Shown here piece by piece: positions 47,302-55,979 of a stretch of DNA of 64,000 bases. The notes under the pieces were generated by a model. The model was not told where the DNA came from, did no database searches, and was given only the letters and a program-made list of their open reading frames with translations. A program made the translations under genes and the position numbers. Each line of letters begins with the position of its first letter. The stretch's first letter is position 1. The stretch covers positions 248,001 through 312,000 of the forward strand of contig NZ_LJSI01000053.1 in assembly GCF_001305295.1 (NCBI RefSeq), read 5' to 3'. The DNA comes from Neptunomonas antarctica. GTDB lineage: Bacteria > Pseudomonadota > Gammaproteobacteria > Pseudomonadales > Balneatricaceae.

Positions 47302-47907
47302 TTATCCTGAAATATAGTTAAGGGGTATGACAGTACTCCACAGAATGACCGTAGACGCCATTAAACCCACTAGTACACATAAACCTACTGTCAGTACTGA
47401 TGTAGCGAATAAGAACGCACGATCTTCCGGTATCTGCATAATTACCGGCACCCCGGTATAAAGCAGATAGATGCTGTAGGTGAGAGCTGCCAAAACCACC
47501 ATTACGTTCAGCCATAACATGGGGTATAGGCCAGAAAGACCGGCCAGGAACATAGGTGTTGCTGTAAAGGTAGTGAGTAACAGGCAGTCTTCATATGACG
47601 CATTTCCTCCATAGGTTTTCTCCATCCAGCGAATGGCATAGGCGATTAAGCCGACGGCAATCCACATGGCAAAGTAGAACGCGATGGCAGCTATTATTGC
47701 GCTGGATGAATTGAGTTTGATAAACTCACCTCCCGCAATACTCCAGCCGATCTGGGTGGTACCGATAAACAGTGATATGGCAGGAATGGCTGCCAATATA
47801 CTGATTTGAGCTATGAACACATGGGTGGCCGAATAGTGTTCGTTTTTAATCACTTCCCATTCTTTTTTTGGATGGTAGAGAATGCCCATCATATGATGAA
47901 TAAACAT
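47302..47907 (-). CDS. Yip1 family inner-membrane protein
   Basis: The 201-residue product has about five hydrophobic helices and the Yip1-domain layout: the N-terminal ILYHPKKEWEVIKNEHYS, SLFIGTTQIGW, a middle loop EKTYGGNASYEDCLLLTTFTATPMFLAGL, and a helix-rich C-terminus. Bacterial members are uncharacterised. GGGAG lies 8 bases before the ATG. It is downstream of cyoE on the same strand but 283 bp away. Confidence 0.75.
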   Translation of the reverse strand: MFIHHMMGILYHPKKEWEVIKNEHYSATHVFIAQISILAAIPAISLFIGTTQIGWSIAGGEFIKLNSSSAIIAAIAFYFAMWIAVGLIAYAIRWMEKTYGGNASYEDCLLLTTFTATPMFLAGLSGLYPMLWLNVMVVLAALTYSIYLLYTGVPVIMQIPEDRAFLFATSVLTVGLCVLVGLMASTVILWSTVIPLNYISG

Positions 47908-47983
47908 GTTTTTTCTCCCTTGTGGCGTTATCGCCTGCCCAGGTGAAACGCCTATCTGTTTTACGCTTTAGTTAATGCTGAAC

Positions 47984-48190
47984 TTAAATTTTTGGTTTTG
48001 CTCTTGGTTTTGCTCTTTGTTTCGTACCCTTTTTTGCTCTCTGGCTCAGTCTCCACTCAATTTTGACCTTATTTTTATTTTTAATTTTATTATTAGTTCT
48101 ACTCTTAGCTTTACTATTAGTCTCGTTCTCCGGTTTATAGTTGTACTCAAATATTTTTAATTCGTATAAATCATTTTTTCCCCGATACGA
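47984..48190 (-). other. Purine-rich in-frame extension after the cyoE stop codon
   Basis: After the cyoE TAA the same frame stays open for 68 codons to a TAA at 47986-47984. It has no ATG, GTG or TTG. It would encode a very basic Lys/Arg/Asn-rich stretch ending in two copies of RAKP. A 12-base unit AGAGCAAAACCA occurs twice in tandem. The minus strand here is poor in T, which by itself keeps frames open. The remaining 76 bases to the Yip1 gene hold only that gene's ribosome site. Confidence 0.5.
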
Positions 48191-49105
48191 TTATGAAAAA
48201 ATCACATAGTAATGATCGATTAATAAGACGACAAACAGCAGCATAATGTAGGTGATGCTGTATCTGAACATGGCCATCGCAATTTGCTTTTCATCACTTT
48301 TGTACACGCGCCATGCCCACTGTATAAATCGTAAATTCAGAGCAACCACACCGGCCAGATACAATTCACCGCTGAGGTGCGTGAGGTAAGGAAATGCGGT
48401 TGTAGCAATCATCAACAGCGTGTAAAGCATGATCTGCAGTTTGGTGAAGGCGTCACCGTGCGTGACAGGGAGCATTGGGATACCGGCTTTTTGATAGTCG
48501 GCTTTACGTGCGAGGCATAGCGCCCAAAAGTGGGGAGGGGTCCATGCAAAGATAATCAGCATAAGAAGCAAACTATTAGGTTCCAATGTGCCTGTAACAG
48601 CCACCCAGCCGAGTAGCGGCGGAGCAGCACCGGCTACTCCACCGATCACAATATTTTGCGGCGTCGCACGTTTTAGCCACATAGAATAGATCACCGCATA
48701 GCCAATCAGGGACGCCAGCGTTAACCACGCCGTAAGAGGGTTGATGAAAATCACCAGAGAAGAGATACCCGCTATGCCTATGATGGCAGCAAACCAGAGG
48801 GCTTGCTGATGTGTGATTTTGCCTTGTGGTAGTGGGCGATGACGTGTTCGCGCCATTTTTTCATCAATATGACTGTCTACCACATGATTGACGGCTGCTG
48901 CTGAGCAAGATGCCAGTCCAATACCCGTCATGCCCCAGAATATGATATTGAGTGGTGGGAACTCGGGTGTCGCAAGGCACATACCGACAAGTACGGTGAG
49001 TAGCATGACTGCGACAACTTTAAGCTTACACAGCCCCAGATAATCCCGCCAATGAAGCGCGGTTCTGAGAGTTGCTGAGTGAGTAATATGATCAGATTGT
49101 TCCAT
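48191..49105 (-). CDS. cyoE: Protoheme IX farnesyltransferase (heme O synthase)
   Basis: CyoE/CtaB adds a farnesyl group to heme b to make heme O, the precursor of heme A. The 304-residue membrane protein has about nine helices, the allylic-diphosphate motif AAAVNHVVDSHIDEKMARTRHRPLP, and PPLLGWVAVTG and AWTPPHFWALCL. It overlaps ctaA by 14 bp, so heme O and heme A synthases are coupled. Confidence 0.95.
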   Translation of the reverse strand: MEQSDHITHSATLRTALHWRDYLGLCKLKVVAVMLLTVLVGMCLATPEFPPLNIIFWGMTGIGLASCSAAAVNHVVDSHIDEKMARTRHRPLPQGKITHQQALWFAAIIGIAGISSLVIFINPLTAWLTLASLIGYAVIYSMWLKRATPQNIVIGGVAGAAPPLLGWVAVTGTLEPNSLLLMLIIFAWTPPHFWALCLARKADYQKAGIPMLPVTHGDAFTKLQIMLYTLLMIATTAFPYLTHLSGELYLAGVVALNLRFIQWAWRVYKSDEKQIAMAMFRYSITYIMLLFVVLLIDHYYVIFS

Positions 49106-50228
49106 GTGTCACCTCCTGAGAGAGCCCAGTGCTGCACTGTTGGATATTAGTACTGCACTGAAAAAAACTAATACTACGCTGATAAAGCCATAGCATGGCT
49201 AGCAGTAAAGCCACTGCTCCTGCATGATGCGCGGTTGCCAAAGGCAGCGGAACTGCCCAGATAATATTGGCAATACCAAGCCCTGCCTGAGTAATAGAAA
49301 GAAATAACACCAGTTGAATGGGGCGATTGAACGCTGTTGTTTGTCGGCGGATGGTCCACCAGAGCCAAATGATATAACTAATTAACACGAGTGCGACGAA
49401 GCGATGAGTCATCTGAATAGCCGCTCTGGCTTCGAGTGGTAACAACCCTCCTTCATAATTGGTGTGAGTGTTGCTTTGAATGCTGGTTTCAAAATTGGCT
49501 GTGCTATTGTTTTTCAACTCACCTATAAGTTGAAATCCACGGGCAAAGTCGAGTGAAATGTTCTTTTCCTGATGACAAAAAAACCAGTCAGAGCATGCCC
49601 AACCCGCATAGTTGGAACTGGTCCAGCCGCCCAAAGCCAATTGTATAAAGAGGAGACATACACCGGCTAATATCTGGTAGCGTAGCCAGGGGTTTAATGG
49701 TCGATTTGAAGTTGCAGACGGCGGCCTAGACGACATAGAAATCTTGGCCGTACGCTGTAGTTGGGCGCGTAAAGTAAACAGCAAGGTCAGCGTCAGTAAG
49801 CCGCCTAGTAAATGCAGTGTGACAATAGGAGGGAGTAATTTTAGTGTAACAGTCCACATACCAAACAGTGCCTGGATTATGACTAAAACCAGTAACAATG
49901 CCGGTAGATTGCTAGGTGTGACTTGAATCTTACGCATTTTGTAGCTGAGCAGTGCAATTCCCAGAATAAGTAAACCCAGCGTGCCTGCCGCATAACGATG
50001 GATCATCTCCAGCCAGCCTTTGTGGGTGTCGATGATGTGACCCGGAAAGTCCGTCTGCGCTTGTTGCATGCTCTCCGCTGCACTGGGTGGCACCAGTGAA
50101 CCGAAGCATCCGGGCCAGTCCGGGCAGCTCAATCCTGCATAATTCAGGCGTGTCCAGCCGCCAAGCAACACTACCACGAGGGCAAGTAGCAAGGCTATAT
50201 TGACCAGAACCCATAAACTACGCTGCAT
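49092..50228 (-). CDS. ctaA: Heme A synthase (COX15/CtaA)
   Basis: CtaA oxidises the methyl group of heme O to give heme A for cytochrome aa3/caa3 oxidase. The 378-residue protein has eight predicted helices, the start LLGGWTRLNYAGLSCPDWPGCFG, heme-ligand histidines in IDTHKGWLEMIHRYAA and IVTLHLLGG, and a repeat in the second half (GGWTSSNYAGWACSDWFFC, AIQMTHRFVALV). The loop around residues 225-265 is longer than usual and Asn/Thr-rich. Confidence 0.95.
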   Translation of the reverse strand: MQRSLWVLVNIALLLALVVVLLGGWTRLNYAGLSCPDWPGCFGSLVPPSAAESMQQAQTDFPGHIIDTHKGWLEMIHRYAAGTLGLLILGIALLSYKMRKIQVTPSNLPALLLVLVIIQALFGMWTVTLKLLPPIVTLHLLGGLLTLTLLFTLRAQLQRTAKISMSSRPPSATSNRPLNPWLRYQILAGVCLLFIQLALGGWTSSNYAGWACSDWFFCHQEKNISLDFARGFQLIGELKNNSTANFETSIQSNTHTNYEGGLLPLEARAAIQMTHRFVALVLISYIIWLWWTIRRQTTAFNRPIQLVLFLSITQAGLGIANIIWAVPLPLATAHHAGAVALLLAMLWLYQRSISFFQCSTNIQQCSTGLSQEVTHGTI

Positions 50229-50287
50229 AGTGCGTACTCCTTACAGTCGTCTAATCTATTGTTTATTAATCTCGAAACCTTAAGTGA

Positions 50288-50788
50288 CTAGCCTATCCGA
50301 GAGACTTTAAGTAAACGTTTAAGGTCTTTAAGTAAATCTTTAGGTGACTGTTCTAATGAATAGTGTAAAACCAGATTGCCAAACGGATCTGCCAACCACA
50401 GGGCCTCTCCCAACTGGGATTGCTGCTCACTATTAAGTTGTACTGTCGATGATGACGTTGATTGTGCACTGTTAACCAGCGTCCATAGAACTCTGTCTCT
50501 GTCTTTGCCTAATGCTTGATTTACCTGTGGTAGTTGTGTCTGCCAATAGGCGCAGCGGCCTGTACACTCCGCGTCACTGGTCAGTAGTAGTTGCCATTTA
50601 CCATTGGCTTGCCATGCCTCTCCTTTACGATCAATCAGCTTCAAGTCGCTGAGTGTTTGTCCTGGCTGAAGGAGTGCGCCATGTTGGCTGGTGGCTGAAG
50701 GTGAAAATCCGTTAAAGTAGAGCAGCATCGCCAGTAGCATCGGACCTGCCCCAAATAGCCAGATTAACCAGAAATTCAAACGATTCAT
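50288..50788 (-). CDS. Membrane-anchored CxxxC protein of the cytochrome oxidase cluster
   Basis: The 166-residue protein has one N-terminal helix (about residues 8-27) and a periplasmic domain with a thioredoxin-like look (WQLLLTSDAECTGRCAYWQTQLPQVNQALG, LWTLVNSAQ, LWLADPFGNLVLHYSL). The CxxxC pair (CTGRC) resembles the copper site of Sco proteins, which load the CuA centre of subunit II. Its position between surf1 and ctaA matches an uncharacterised gene in pseudomonad oxidase clusters. A copper or thiol role is inference. It overlaps surf1 by 4 bp. Confidence 0.7.
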   Translation of the reverse strand: MNRLNFWLIWLFGAGPMLLAMLLYFNGFSPSATSQHGALLQPGQTLSDLKLIDRKGEAWQANGKWQLLLTSDAECTGRCAYWQTQLPQVNQALGKDRDRVLWTLVNSAQSTSSSTVQLNSEQQSQLGEALWLADPFGNLVLHYSLEQSPKDLLKDLKRLLKVSRIG

Positions 50789-51528
50789 GATGTTGCCTCC
50801 TTATTTATAAACATTTTCCATGCGAGCACCATGCTGCAGATGAGCCATGCGACGGCGAGTCCAAACCACTGAACGGCATAGCCGATATGCCGTTCTGGGG
50901 GTAATACAACCGGTTTCCATGTCAGCGTCAGTTCTTGCAGGGGCGGCGATACAGGACGAAACAGCCATGCAGAGGCGGGTGTGTTGAGTGCGACCGCAAT
51001 TTTTTTAAGATCAACCTGTTGTATGCGTTTTGGCCAACCCTCCGCCCATCGATCGGCGGTCAACAATAAAGGCTGGGAAGGGTGGTCGGCATACGCGGTA
51101 AAGTTGAATTGGTTGTCTGGGATAACGATGGAAGGAAGCTGGTTTCGGTCGCTTGTTGCAGCCAACCATCCCAAACTCACGAGTTGAAGTGACTTGCCTG
51201 AATCAGGCTGTAGTGCTGCGATCAGTTCGTAACCTACTTTTCCTTGCCAGGTGCGGTTATCCAGTAGGAAAAAGCGATGAGTCATGAGTGTGCCGCTGAG
51301 TTCAATCTTATCGAAGCGATGAATCTGATCGTCACTGATACTTTGCTTCGTTTGTGCGTTAGAAAATTTCATCAGCAGCTGCTCTTTCTCGTTAGCGCGC
51401 TGTAGTTGCCAGTTCCCCAGCCCCACCAGCAATGAACAGATAATCAACGCCTGCACTGCCACTATCCACTTGAATAGATCCGTGTGTCGGTATTTACTGT
51501 TGATATAGCCGCATTGGAGGTCACTCAT
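50785..51528 (-). CDS. SURF1-family cytochrome oxidase assembly protein
   Basis: SURF1 helps insert heme A into subunit I of cytochrome c oxidase. The 247-residue protein has the two terminal helices of the family (about residues 22-40 and 215-237) and a periplasmic domain. Motifs are LVGLGNWQLQRANEKEQL, FFLLDNRTWQGKVGYELIAAL, LVSLGWLAA and ERHIGYAVQWFGLA. The start codon overlaps that of the DUF2909 gene on the opposite strand by two bases. Confidence 0.9.
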   Translation of the reverse strand: MSDLQCGYINSKYRHTDLFKWIVAVQALIICSLLVGLGNWQLQRANEKEQLLMKFSNAQTKQSISDDQIHRFDKIELSGTLMTHRFFLLDNRTWQGKVGYELIAALQPDSGKSLQLVSLGWLAATSDRNQLPSIVIPDNQFNFTAYADHPSQPLLLTADRWAEGWPKRIQQVDLKKIAVALNTPASAWLFRPVSPPLQELTLTWKPVVLPPERHIGYAVQWFGLAVAWLICSMVLAWKMFINKEATS

Positions 51529-51733
51529 GATTAAGCTTCTGCTCCTGTTACTTTTTATTGGTGCTGTCGTCAGTTTGTTTTCCGGATTGTTTTTTCTTAT
51601 TCGGGATCGTGGTAAATCCCGCCGTATTATTTACTCACTGTACTTACGCGTTCTGTTTTGCGTGCTGTTACTGGTACTGGTTGTTTATGGTTTTCTGAGT
51701 GGCCATCTGGTCTCTCATGCACCTTGGCTCTGA
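51527..51733 (+). CDS. DUF2909 twin-transmembrane protein
   Basis: This 68-residue protein consists of two membrane helices joined by the basic loop RDRGKSRRI, the DUF2909 layout. It has a strong GGAGGT ribosome site. It runs against the surrounding oxidase genes, sharing overlapping start codons with surf1 and ending 14 bp from the coxC stop. A role in oxidase assembly is likely from context, but none is proven. Confidence 0.82.
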   Translation: MIKLLLLLLFIGAVVSLFSGLFFLIRDRGKSRRIIYSLYLRVLFCVLLLVLVVYGFLSGHLVSHAPWL

Positions 51734-51747
51734 TCAGAATGCCTCTC

Positions 51748-52629
51748 TTAAAATACGTAAACAAATAGGAATAACCCCACCCACACCACATCGACAAAGT
51801 GCCAATACCAAGCAACTGCTTCAAATCCAAAATGGTTGTCAGGTGTGAAGTGCCCTTTAAGAACGCGTAGCCAGGTAATAATCAGCATCAGCGTGCCCAT
51901 GGTGACATGCAGGCCATGGAAGCCGGTCAGCATGAAAAAAGTGGCACCGTAGACCCCGGAATGCAACGTGAGGCCTAGCTCTTGATACGCTTCTGCATAT
52001 TCGATGACTTGCAGCGATAAAAAGGTAATACCTAATAAAATGGTTAAACCCTGCCAAAGCACGATGGCTGTGCGTCGCTCTGCTTTTAATGCATGGTGAG
52101 CCAGTGTAATGGTGAAACTGGAAGATATTAGAATGGCCGTATTAATCAGCGGGAGATGCCAAGGATCGATAACCGCCTTAGCCCCCGGGAATTGCTGCAT
52201 ATCCGGGGTGGTCAGTAAGGGCCATTCAGCTACAAAACCTTCCCACAGCATATTGCTGACACCTTTTTCACCTTCACCCCCGAGCCACGGAACCGCGAGC
52301 GTTCGTACATAAAAAAGAGCGCCGAAAAAAGCGATGAAGAACATGATTTCAGAAAAAATAAACCAGCTCATACCCCAACGAAAAGACAAATCTGCCTGTG
52401 GGCTGAATTTTCCCTCCATGCTCTCGTTAATAATATGACGAAACCAGCCAAACAGAATCAGTGCCATCATCAACGTGCCGGACAGTACCAGTACTAATCC
52501 GATGTTTCCCGTCTCGGTCTTAAGTCCGTTAATCAGGGTGCCTGCACCATAAGCCAGCAGGAATAGTGCAATAGAGGCCAGGATGGGCCAGCGGCTTTGA
52601 GCGGGGACATAGTAAGTCTCGTGACTCAT
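51748..52629 (-). CDS. coxC: Cytochrome c oxidase subunit III
   Basis: Subunit III is a seven-helix membrane subunit that stabilises the oxidase. The 293-residue product has the pattern FRWGMSWFIFSEIMFFIAFFGALFYVRTL, LINTAILISSSFTITLAHHAL, FFMLTGFHGLHVTMGTLML and the end AVAWYWHFVDVVWVGLFLFVYVF. It overlaps cox11 by 4 bp. Confidence 0.96.
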   Translation of the reverse strand: MSHETYYVPAQSRWPILASIALFLLAYGAGTLINGLKTETGNIGLVLVLSGTLMMALILFGWFRHIINESMEGKFSPQADLSFRWGMSWFIFSEIMFFIAFFGALFYVRTLAVPWLGGEGEKGVSNMLWEGFVAEWPLLTTPDMQQFPGAKAVIDPWHLPLINTAILISSSFTITLAHHALKAERRTAIVLWQGLTILLGITFLSLQVIEYAEAYQELGLTLHSGVYGATFFMLTGFHGLHVTMGTLMLIITWLRVLKGHFTPDNHFGFEAVAWYWHFVDVVWVGLFLFVYVF

Positions 52630-53258
52630 AATGTGTTCCTCCCGATATTATTAGGTTGGGATGAATCAGTGACGGGCGTGGATGTGTTGGCTTGCGTTGA
52701 AGTGGATGGTGTTGAGGTGGCCTGTGTCGAGGTAATATCGAATAACGTGTAAGACAATGTAATTGTGCTGATGTGATCAGGTAGTTCCGGGTCGATAACA
52801 AACAGCAACGGCATCTCGCGCGATTCTAGGCTATTTAATGGCTGCTGGTCGAAGCAGAAACAATTGACTTTATGTAAGTATTGAGCCGCTTCTGACGGTG
52901 AGATTGAGGGTATTGCCTGTGCCACCATGCGTTGTGATGTTGGGTTATAAGCAAGATAAGCCGCCTGTTTGCTTTCGCCGGGGTAGACGCTAACCATGGG
53001 CGTAAGTGCTTTGAACTCCCATGGCATTGATTCGTTATTAACGGCGATCATCTGTACGCGGATATGGCGGCTGGTATCGCTACCAGCAGGGGTATAAGGC
53101 CCGGTATTAGTAACCTTACCGTTGAGTCCGGTGATACGGCAAAAAACGTCATACAGAGGTACCAATGCGAAGCCGAACCCAAACATCAATACGCTCGCCA
53201 GTAACAGTGTCCGTAAGATGGAGCGATTCTTTTTATGGGTTCGGTTGGCGTTATTCAT
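52626..53258 (-). CDS. ctaG: Cytochrome oxidase copper assembly protein Cox11/CtaG
   Basis: Cox11 delivers copper to the CuB site of subunit I. The 210-residue protein has an N-terminal helix (about residues 14-33, LRTLLLASVLMFGFGFALVPLYDVFC), a periplasmic beta domain and the copper-binding CxC in KVNCFCFDQQPL. The C-terminal ~30 residues are an unusual Ser/Thr-rich tail (TSTQATSTPSTSTQANTSTP), longer than in most members. It lies 8 bp after coxA. Confidence 0.94.
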   Translation of the reverse strand: MNNANRTHKKNRSILRTLLLASVLMFGFGFALVPLYDVFCRITGLNGKVTNTGPYTPAGSDTSRHIRVQMIAVNNESMPWEFKALTPMVSVYPGESKQAAYLAYNPTSQRMVAQAIPSISPSEAAQYLHKVNCFCFDQQPLNSLESREMPLLFVIDPELPDHISTITLSYTLFDITSTQATSTPSTSTQANTSTPVTDSSQPNNIGRNTL

Positions 53259-53266
53259 GAGAGTGC

Positions 53267-54847
53267 CTACTTCACTTCAGGAGGGGTGGAAAAAGTGTGA
53301 TAGGGGGCGGGTGAAGGAATTGTCCATTCTAAGCCGTGCGGTTCATCCCATACTTCGGCTGTAGCGGGGCTGCCGCCACGGATGGTTTTGATGACAACTA
53401 CTAAAAAAATCAGTTGTGAAAAACCAAAAATGAAAGCGCCGATGGACGCGACCATATTAAAGTCTGCAAATTGCAGCGCATAATCCGGAACACGACGCGG
53501 CATGCCGGCGAGTCCGATAAAATGCATCGGAAAAAAGGTAAGGTTCACACCAATAAAACTACACCAGAAATGTACTTTTCCCAGCGTTTCCGGATAGTAA
53601 TGCCCGGTCCATTTAGGTAGCCAATAATACACCCCCGCCATAATGGCAAACACGGCGCCGGGTACCAGTACATAATGAAAATGCGCGACTACAAAATAGG
53701 TGTCATGGTACTGAAAATCGGCGGGAGCAATCGCCAGCATCAGACCGGAGAGCCCCCCTATGGTGAATAGCACCACAAACGCAATGGCAAACAGCATGGG
53801 CGTTTCAAAGGTCATGGAACCGCGGAACATTGTTGCGACCCAGTTAAAAACCTTAACGCCGGTCGGCACGGCAATTAGCATCGTGGCATACATAAAGAAT
53901 AACTCGCCCATCAGTGGCAAGCCCACGGTAAACATATGGTGTACCCATACGATAAAAGAGAGAAATGCGATGGACGATGTGGCATAGACCATGGAGCTGT
54001 AGCCGAATAGCCGCTTGCGTGCAAAGGTGGGAATAATCTCGCTGACGATCCCGAACGCGGGCAAAATCATAATGTAGACTTCCGGGTGGCCAAAGAACCA
54101 GAAAACATGCTGGAATAATACCGGATCGCCACCCCCGGCAGCGTTGAAGAAGCTGGTGCCAAAGTGAATATCCGTCAGCATCATGGTGACGACACCCGCT
54201 AGCACCGGCATCACAGCAATCAATAAAAAAGCGGTGATCAGCCACGTCCAGACGAACAACGGAAGTTTCATCATGGTCATGCCGGGTGCCCGCATGTTGA
54301 GGATGGTCGCGATAATATTGATCGCGCCCATAATGGAACTGATGCCCATCATATGTACCGCGAAAATGAAGTAAGTGACACTCGGTGGCGCATAAGTCGT
54401 GGAGAGCGGCGCATAAAAGGTCCAGCCAAAATTAGGCGCGCCGCCGTCCATAAAGAACGTGCTTAACATCATGGCAAAAGCGAAGGGTAGAATCCAAAAA
54501 CTCCAGTTGTTCATACGAGGTAGCGCCATGTCTGGCGCACCTACCATTATCGGCAGCATCCAGTTGGCCAGACCGACAAAGGCGGGCATCACCGCACCAA
54601 ATACCATAATCAGGCCATGCATGGTCGTCATTTGATTAAAAAATTCAGGTTGAATAAGTTGCAGGCCTGGTTGAAACAGCTCCGCTCTGATCATCAGTGC
54701 CATACAGCCACCGATTAAAAACATGGTGAAGCTAAACCATAGATACAGTGTGCCAATATCTTTATGATTGGTGGTGAAAAACCAGCGCCCCAAGCCACTT
54801 GCCGGGCCGTGATGTTCTGTATGTGAAACTTTGGTCATAGTATTCAT
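53267..54847 (-). CDS. coxA: Cytochrome c oxidase subunit I
   Basis: Subunit I holds heme a and the heme a3-CuB centre, where O2 is reduced. I use the ATG at 54847 (MNTMTKVSHTEHHG), 6 bases after AGGAAG, giving 526 residues. An upstream frame start would overlap coxB. Motifs are TTNHKDIGTLY, MTTMHGLIMVFGAVMP (heme a ligand), WFFGHPEVYIMILP (CuB His with cross-linked Tyr), VWVHHMFTVG (CuB His pair) and YHDTYFVVAHFHYVLVPG (heme a3 and a ligands). Confidence 0.97.
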   Translation of the reverse strand: MNTMTKVSHTEHHGPASGLGRWFFTTNHKDIGTLYLWFSFTMFLIGGCMALMIRAELFQPGLQLIQPEFFNQMTTMHGLIMVFGAVMPAFVGLANWMLPIMVGAPDMALPRMNNWSFWILPFAFAMMLSTFFMDGGAPNFGWTFYAPLSTTYAPPSVTYFIFAVHMMGISSIMGAINIIATILNMRAPGMTMMKLPLFVWTWLITAFLLIAVMPVLAGVVTMMLTDIHFGTSFFNAAGGGDPVLFQHVFWFFGHPEVYIMILPAFGIVSEIIPTFARKRLFGYSSMVYATSSIAFLSFIVWVHHMFTVGLPLMGELFFMYATMLIAVPTGVKVFNWVATMFRGSMTFETPMLFAIAFVVLFTIGGLSGLMLAIAPADFQYHDTYFVVAHFHYVLVPGAVFAIMAGVYYWLPKWTGHYYPETLGKVHFWCSFIGVNLTFFPMHFIGLAGMPRRVPDYALQFADFNMVASIGAFIFGFSQLIFLVVVIKTIRGGSPATAEVWDEPHGLEWTIPSPAPYHTFSTPPEVK

Positions 54848-54857
54848 CATCAGCTTC

Positions 54858-55979
54858 CTACTGTTTAGCCGCCATTTTGAGCTCATCGATGGCGGCAGGT
54901 TCAACCTTGTCACCCGTGTTGTTGTTCCAGGCATTACGTTCATATGTAATGACGGCAGCCAGATCGACGGCACTGAGCTGTTCGCGGAATGCCTGCATGG
55001 CGGTACCGGTTTTGCCATTCAGAACAAGATCAATATGTTGGCTGATATCTCCGGTGGCGATCAGGCTGCCGTTGAGTGCAGGAAAGACGTTGGGGATGCC
55101 TTCGCCGTTGAGTTGGTGGCAGGCTGCGCAGCTGCTGATATAGACAGCTTCTCCTTTCTCCATGAGCGCCTCCATGCTCATACTTTGCTGAGCGGAAGAC
55201 TGTTCTTCGGCTTTCCTGTTTTTCATTTGCGCCAGCCATAGTTCGTAGTCGGCTGGCGTCCTTACATCGACGACAATCGGCATAAATCCGTGGTTCTTAC
55301 CGCAGAGTTCAGTGCACTGGCCGCGATAAATGCCGGGTTCAGGTACATTGGTCCAAGACTCATTGATAAAACCAGGAATGGCATCTTTTTTAACGGCGAA
55401 ATCAGGTACCCACCAGCTGTGGATAACATCCACAGAGGTGATTAAAAAGCGTATTTTCTTACCGGCAGGAATAACCAGAGGGTTATCCACTTCCAGTAAG
55501 TAGTGTTCACTTTTGGGGGCTTGATTGTTGATCTGCTCGGAGGGTGTGATGGTATTAGAAAAGAAATCGACCTCTTGGCCGAGGTACTGATAACGCCATT
55601 TCCATTGATAACCGGTTACCTGTATATCCAAATCGGCATCTGAGGGATCATACATTTTGACCAGTGTGGCAGTAGCAGGAATAGCCATGGCGATGAGTAT
55701 CGCAAAAGGAGCCAGCGTCCAGATAATTTCAACGAGGGTATTTTCATGGAAGTTATGGGCTTTAGCGCCACGGGATTTACGGTGATGGAAAATCGACCAG
55801 AACATGACGCCAAATACCACGACGGCAATCGCTACACAGACCCAAAAAATCAGCATATGCAGGTCGAAAATCGAGTGGCTTATGTCGGTGACACCACGGC
55901 GCATGTTGAGCTGCCATTCTGCCCGAGCATATGGAACGTTACTCGCTGATACGAGTAACAGAATCAGTGCTGCTTTCAT
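54858..55979 (-). CDS. coxB: Cytochrome c oxidase subunit II with fused cytochrome c domain
   Basis: Subunit II accepts electrons at its CuA centre. The ATG at 55979 follows AAGGGG; a GTG one codon earlier is also possible. The 373-residue product has a signal peptide, two helices (about 30-105), a COX2 periplasmic domain with DVIHSWWVPDF and the CuA site CTELCGKNHGFM (about 221-232), and a C-terminal cytochrome c domain with the heme motif SSCAACHQLNGEG (about 278-290) and a later methionine. The fusion makes this a caa3-type oxidase. Confidence 0.96.
   Translation of the reverse strand: MKAALILLLVSASNVPYARAEWQLNMRRGVTDISHSIFDLHMLIFWVCVAIAVVVFGVMFWSIFHHRKSRGAKAHNFHENTLVEIIWTLAPFAILIAMAIPATATLVKMYDPSDADLDIQVTGYQWKWRYQYLGQEVDFFSNTITPSEQINNQAPKSEHYLLEVDNPLVIPAGKKIRFLITSVDVIHSWWVPDFAVKKDAIPGFINESWTNVPEPGIYRGQCTELCGKNHGFMPIVVDVRTPADYELWLAQMKNRKAEEQSSAQQSMSMEALMEKGEAVYISSCAACHQLNGEGIPNVFPALNGSLIATGDISQHIDLVLNGKTGTAMQAFREQLSAVDLAAVITYERNAWNNNTGDKVEPAAIDELKMAAKQ

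Noticed and set aside
47975-48160. 61-codon + strand frame rich in Phe, Cys and Ser after the Yip1 gene
   Set aside because: It is the complement of the purine-rich tract after cyoE, has no ribosome site and looks like low-complexity DNA rather than a gene.
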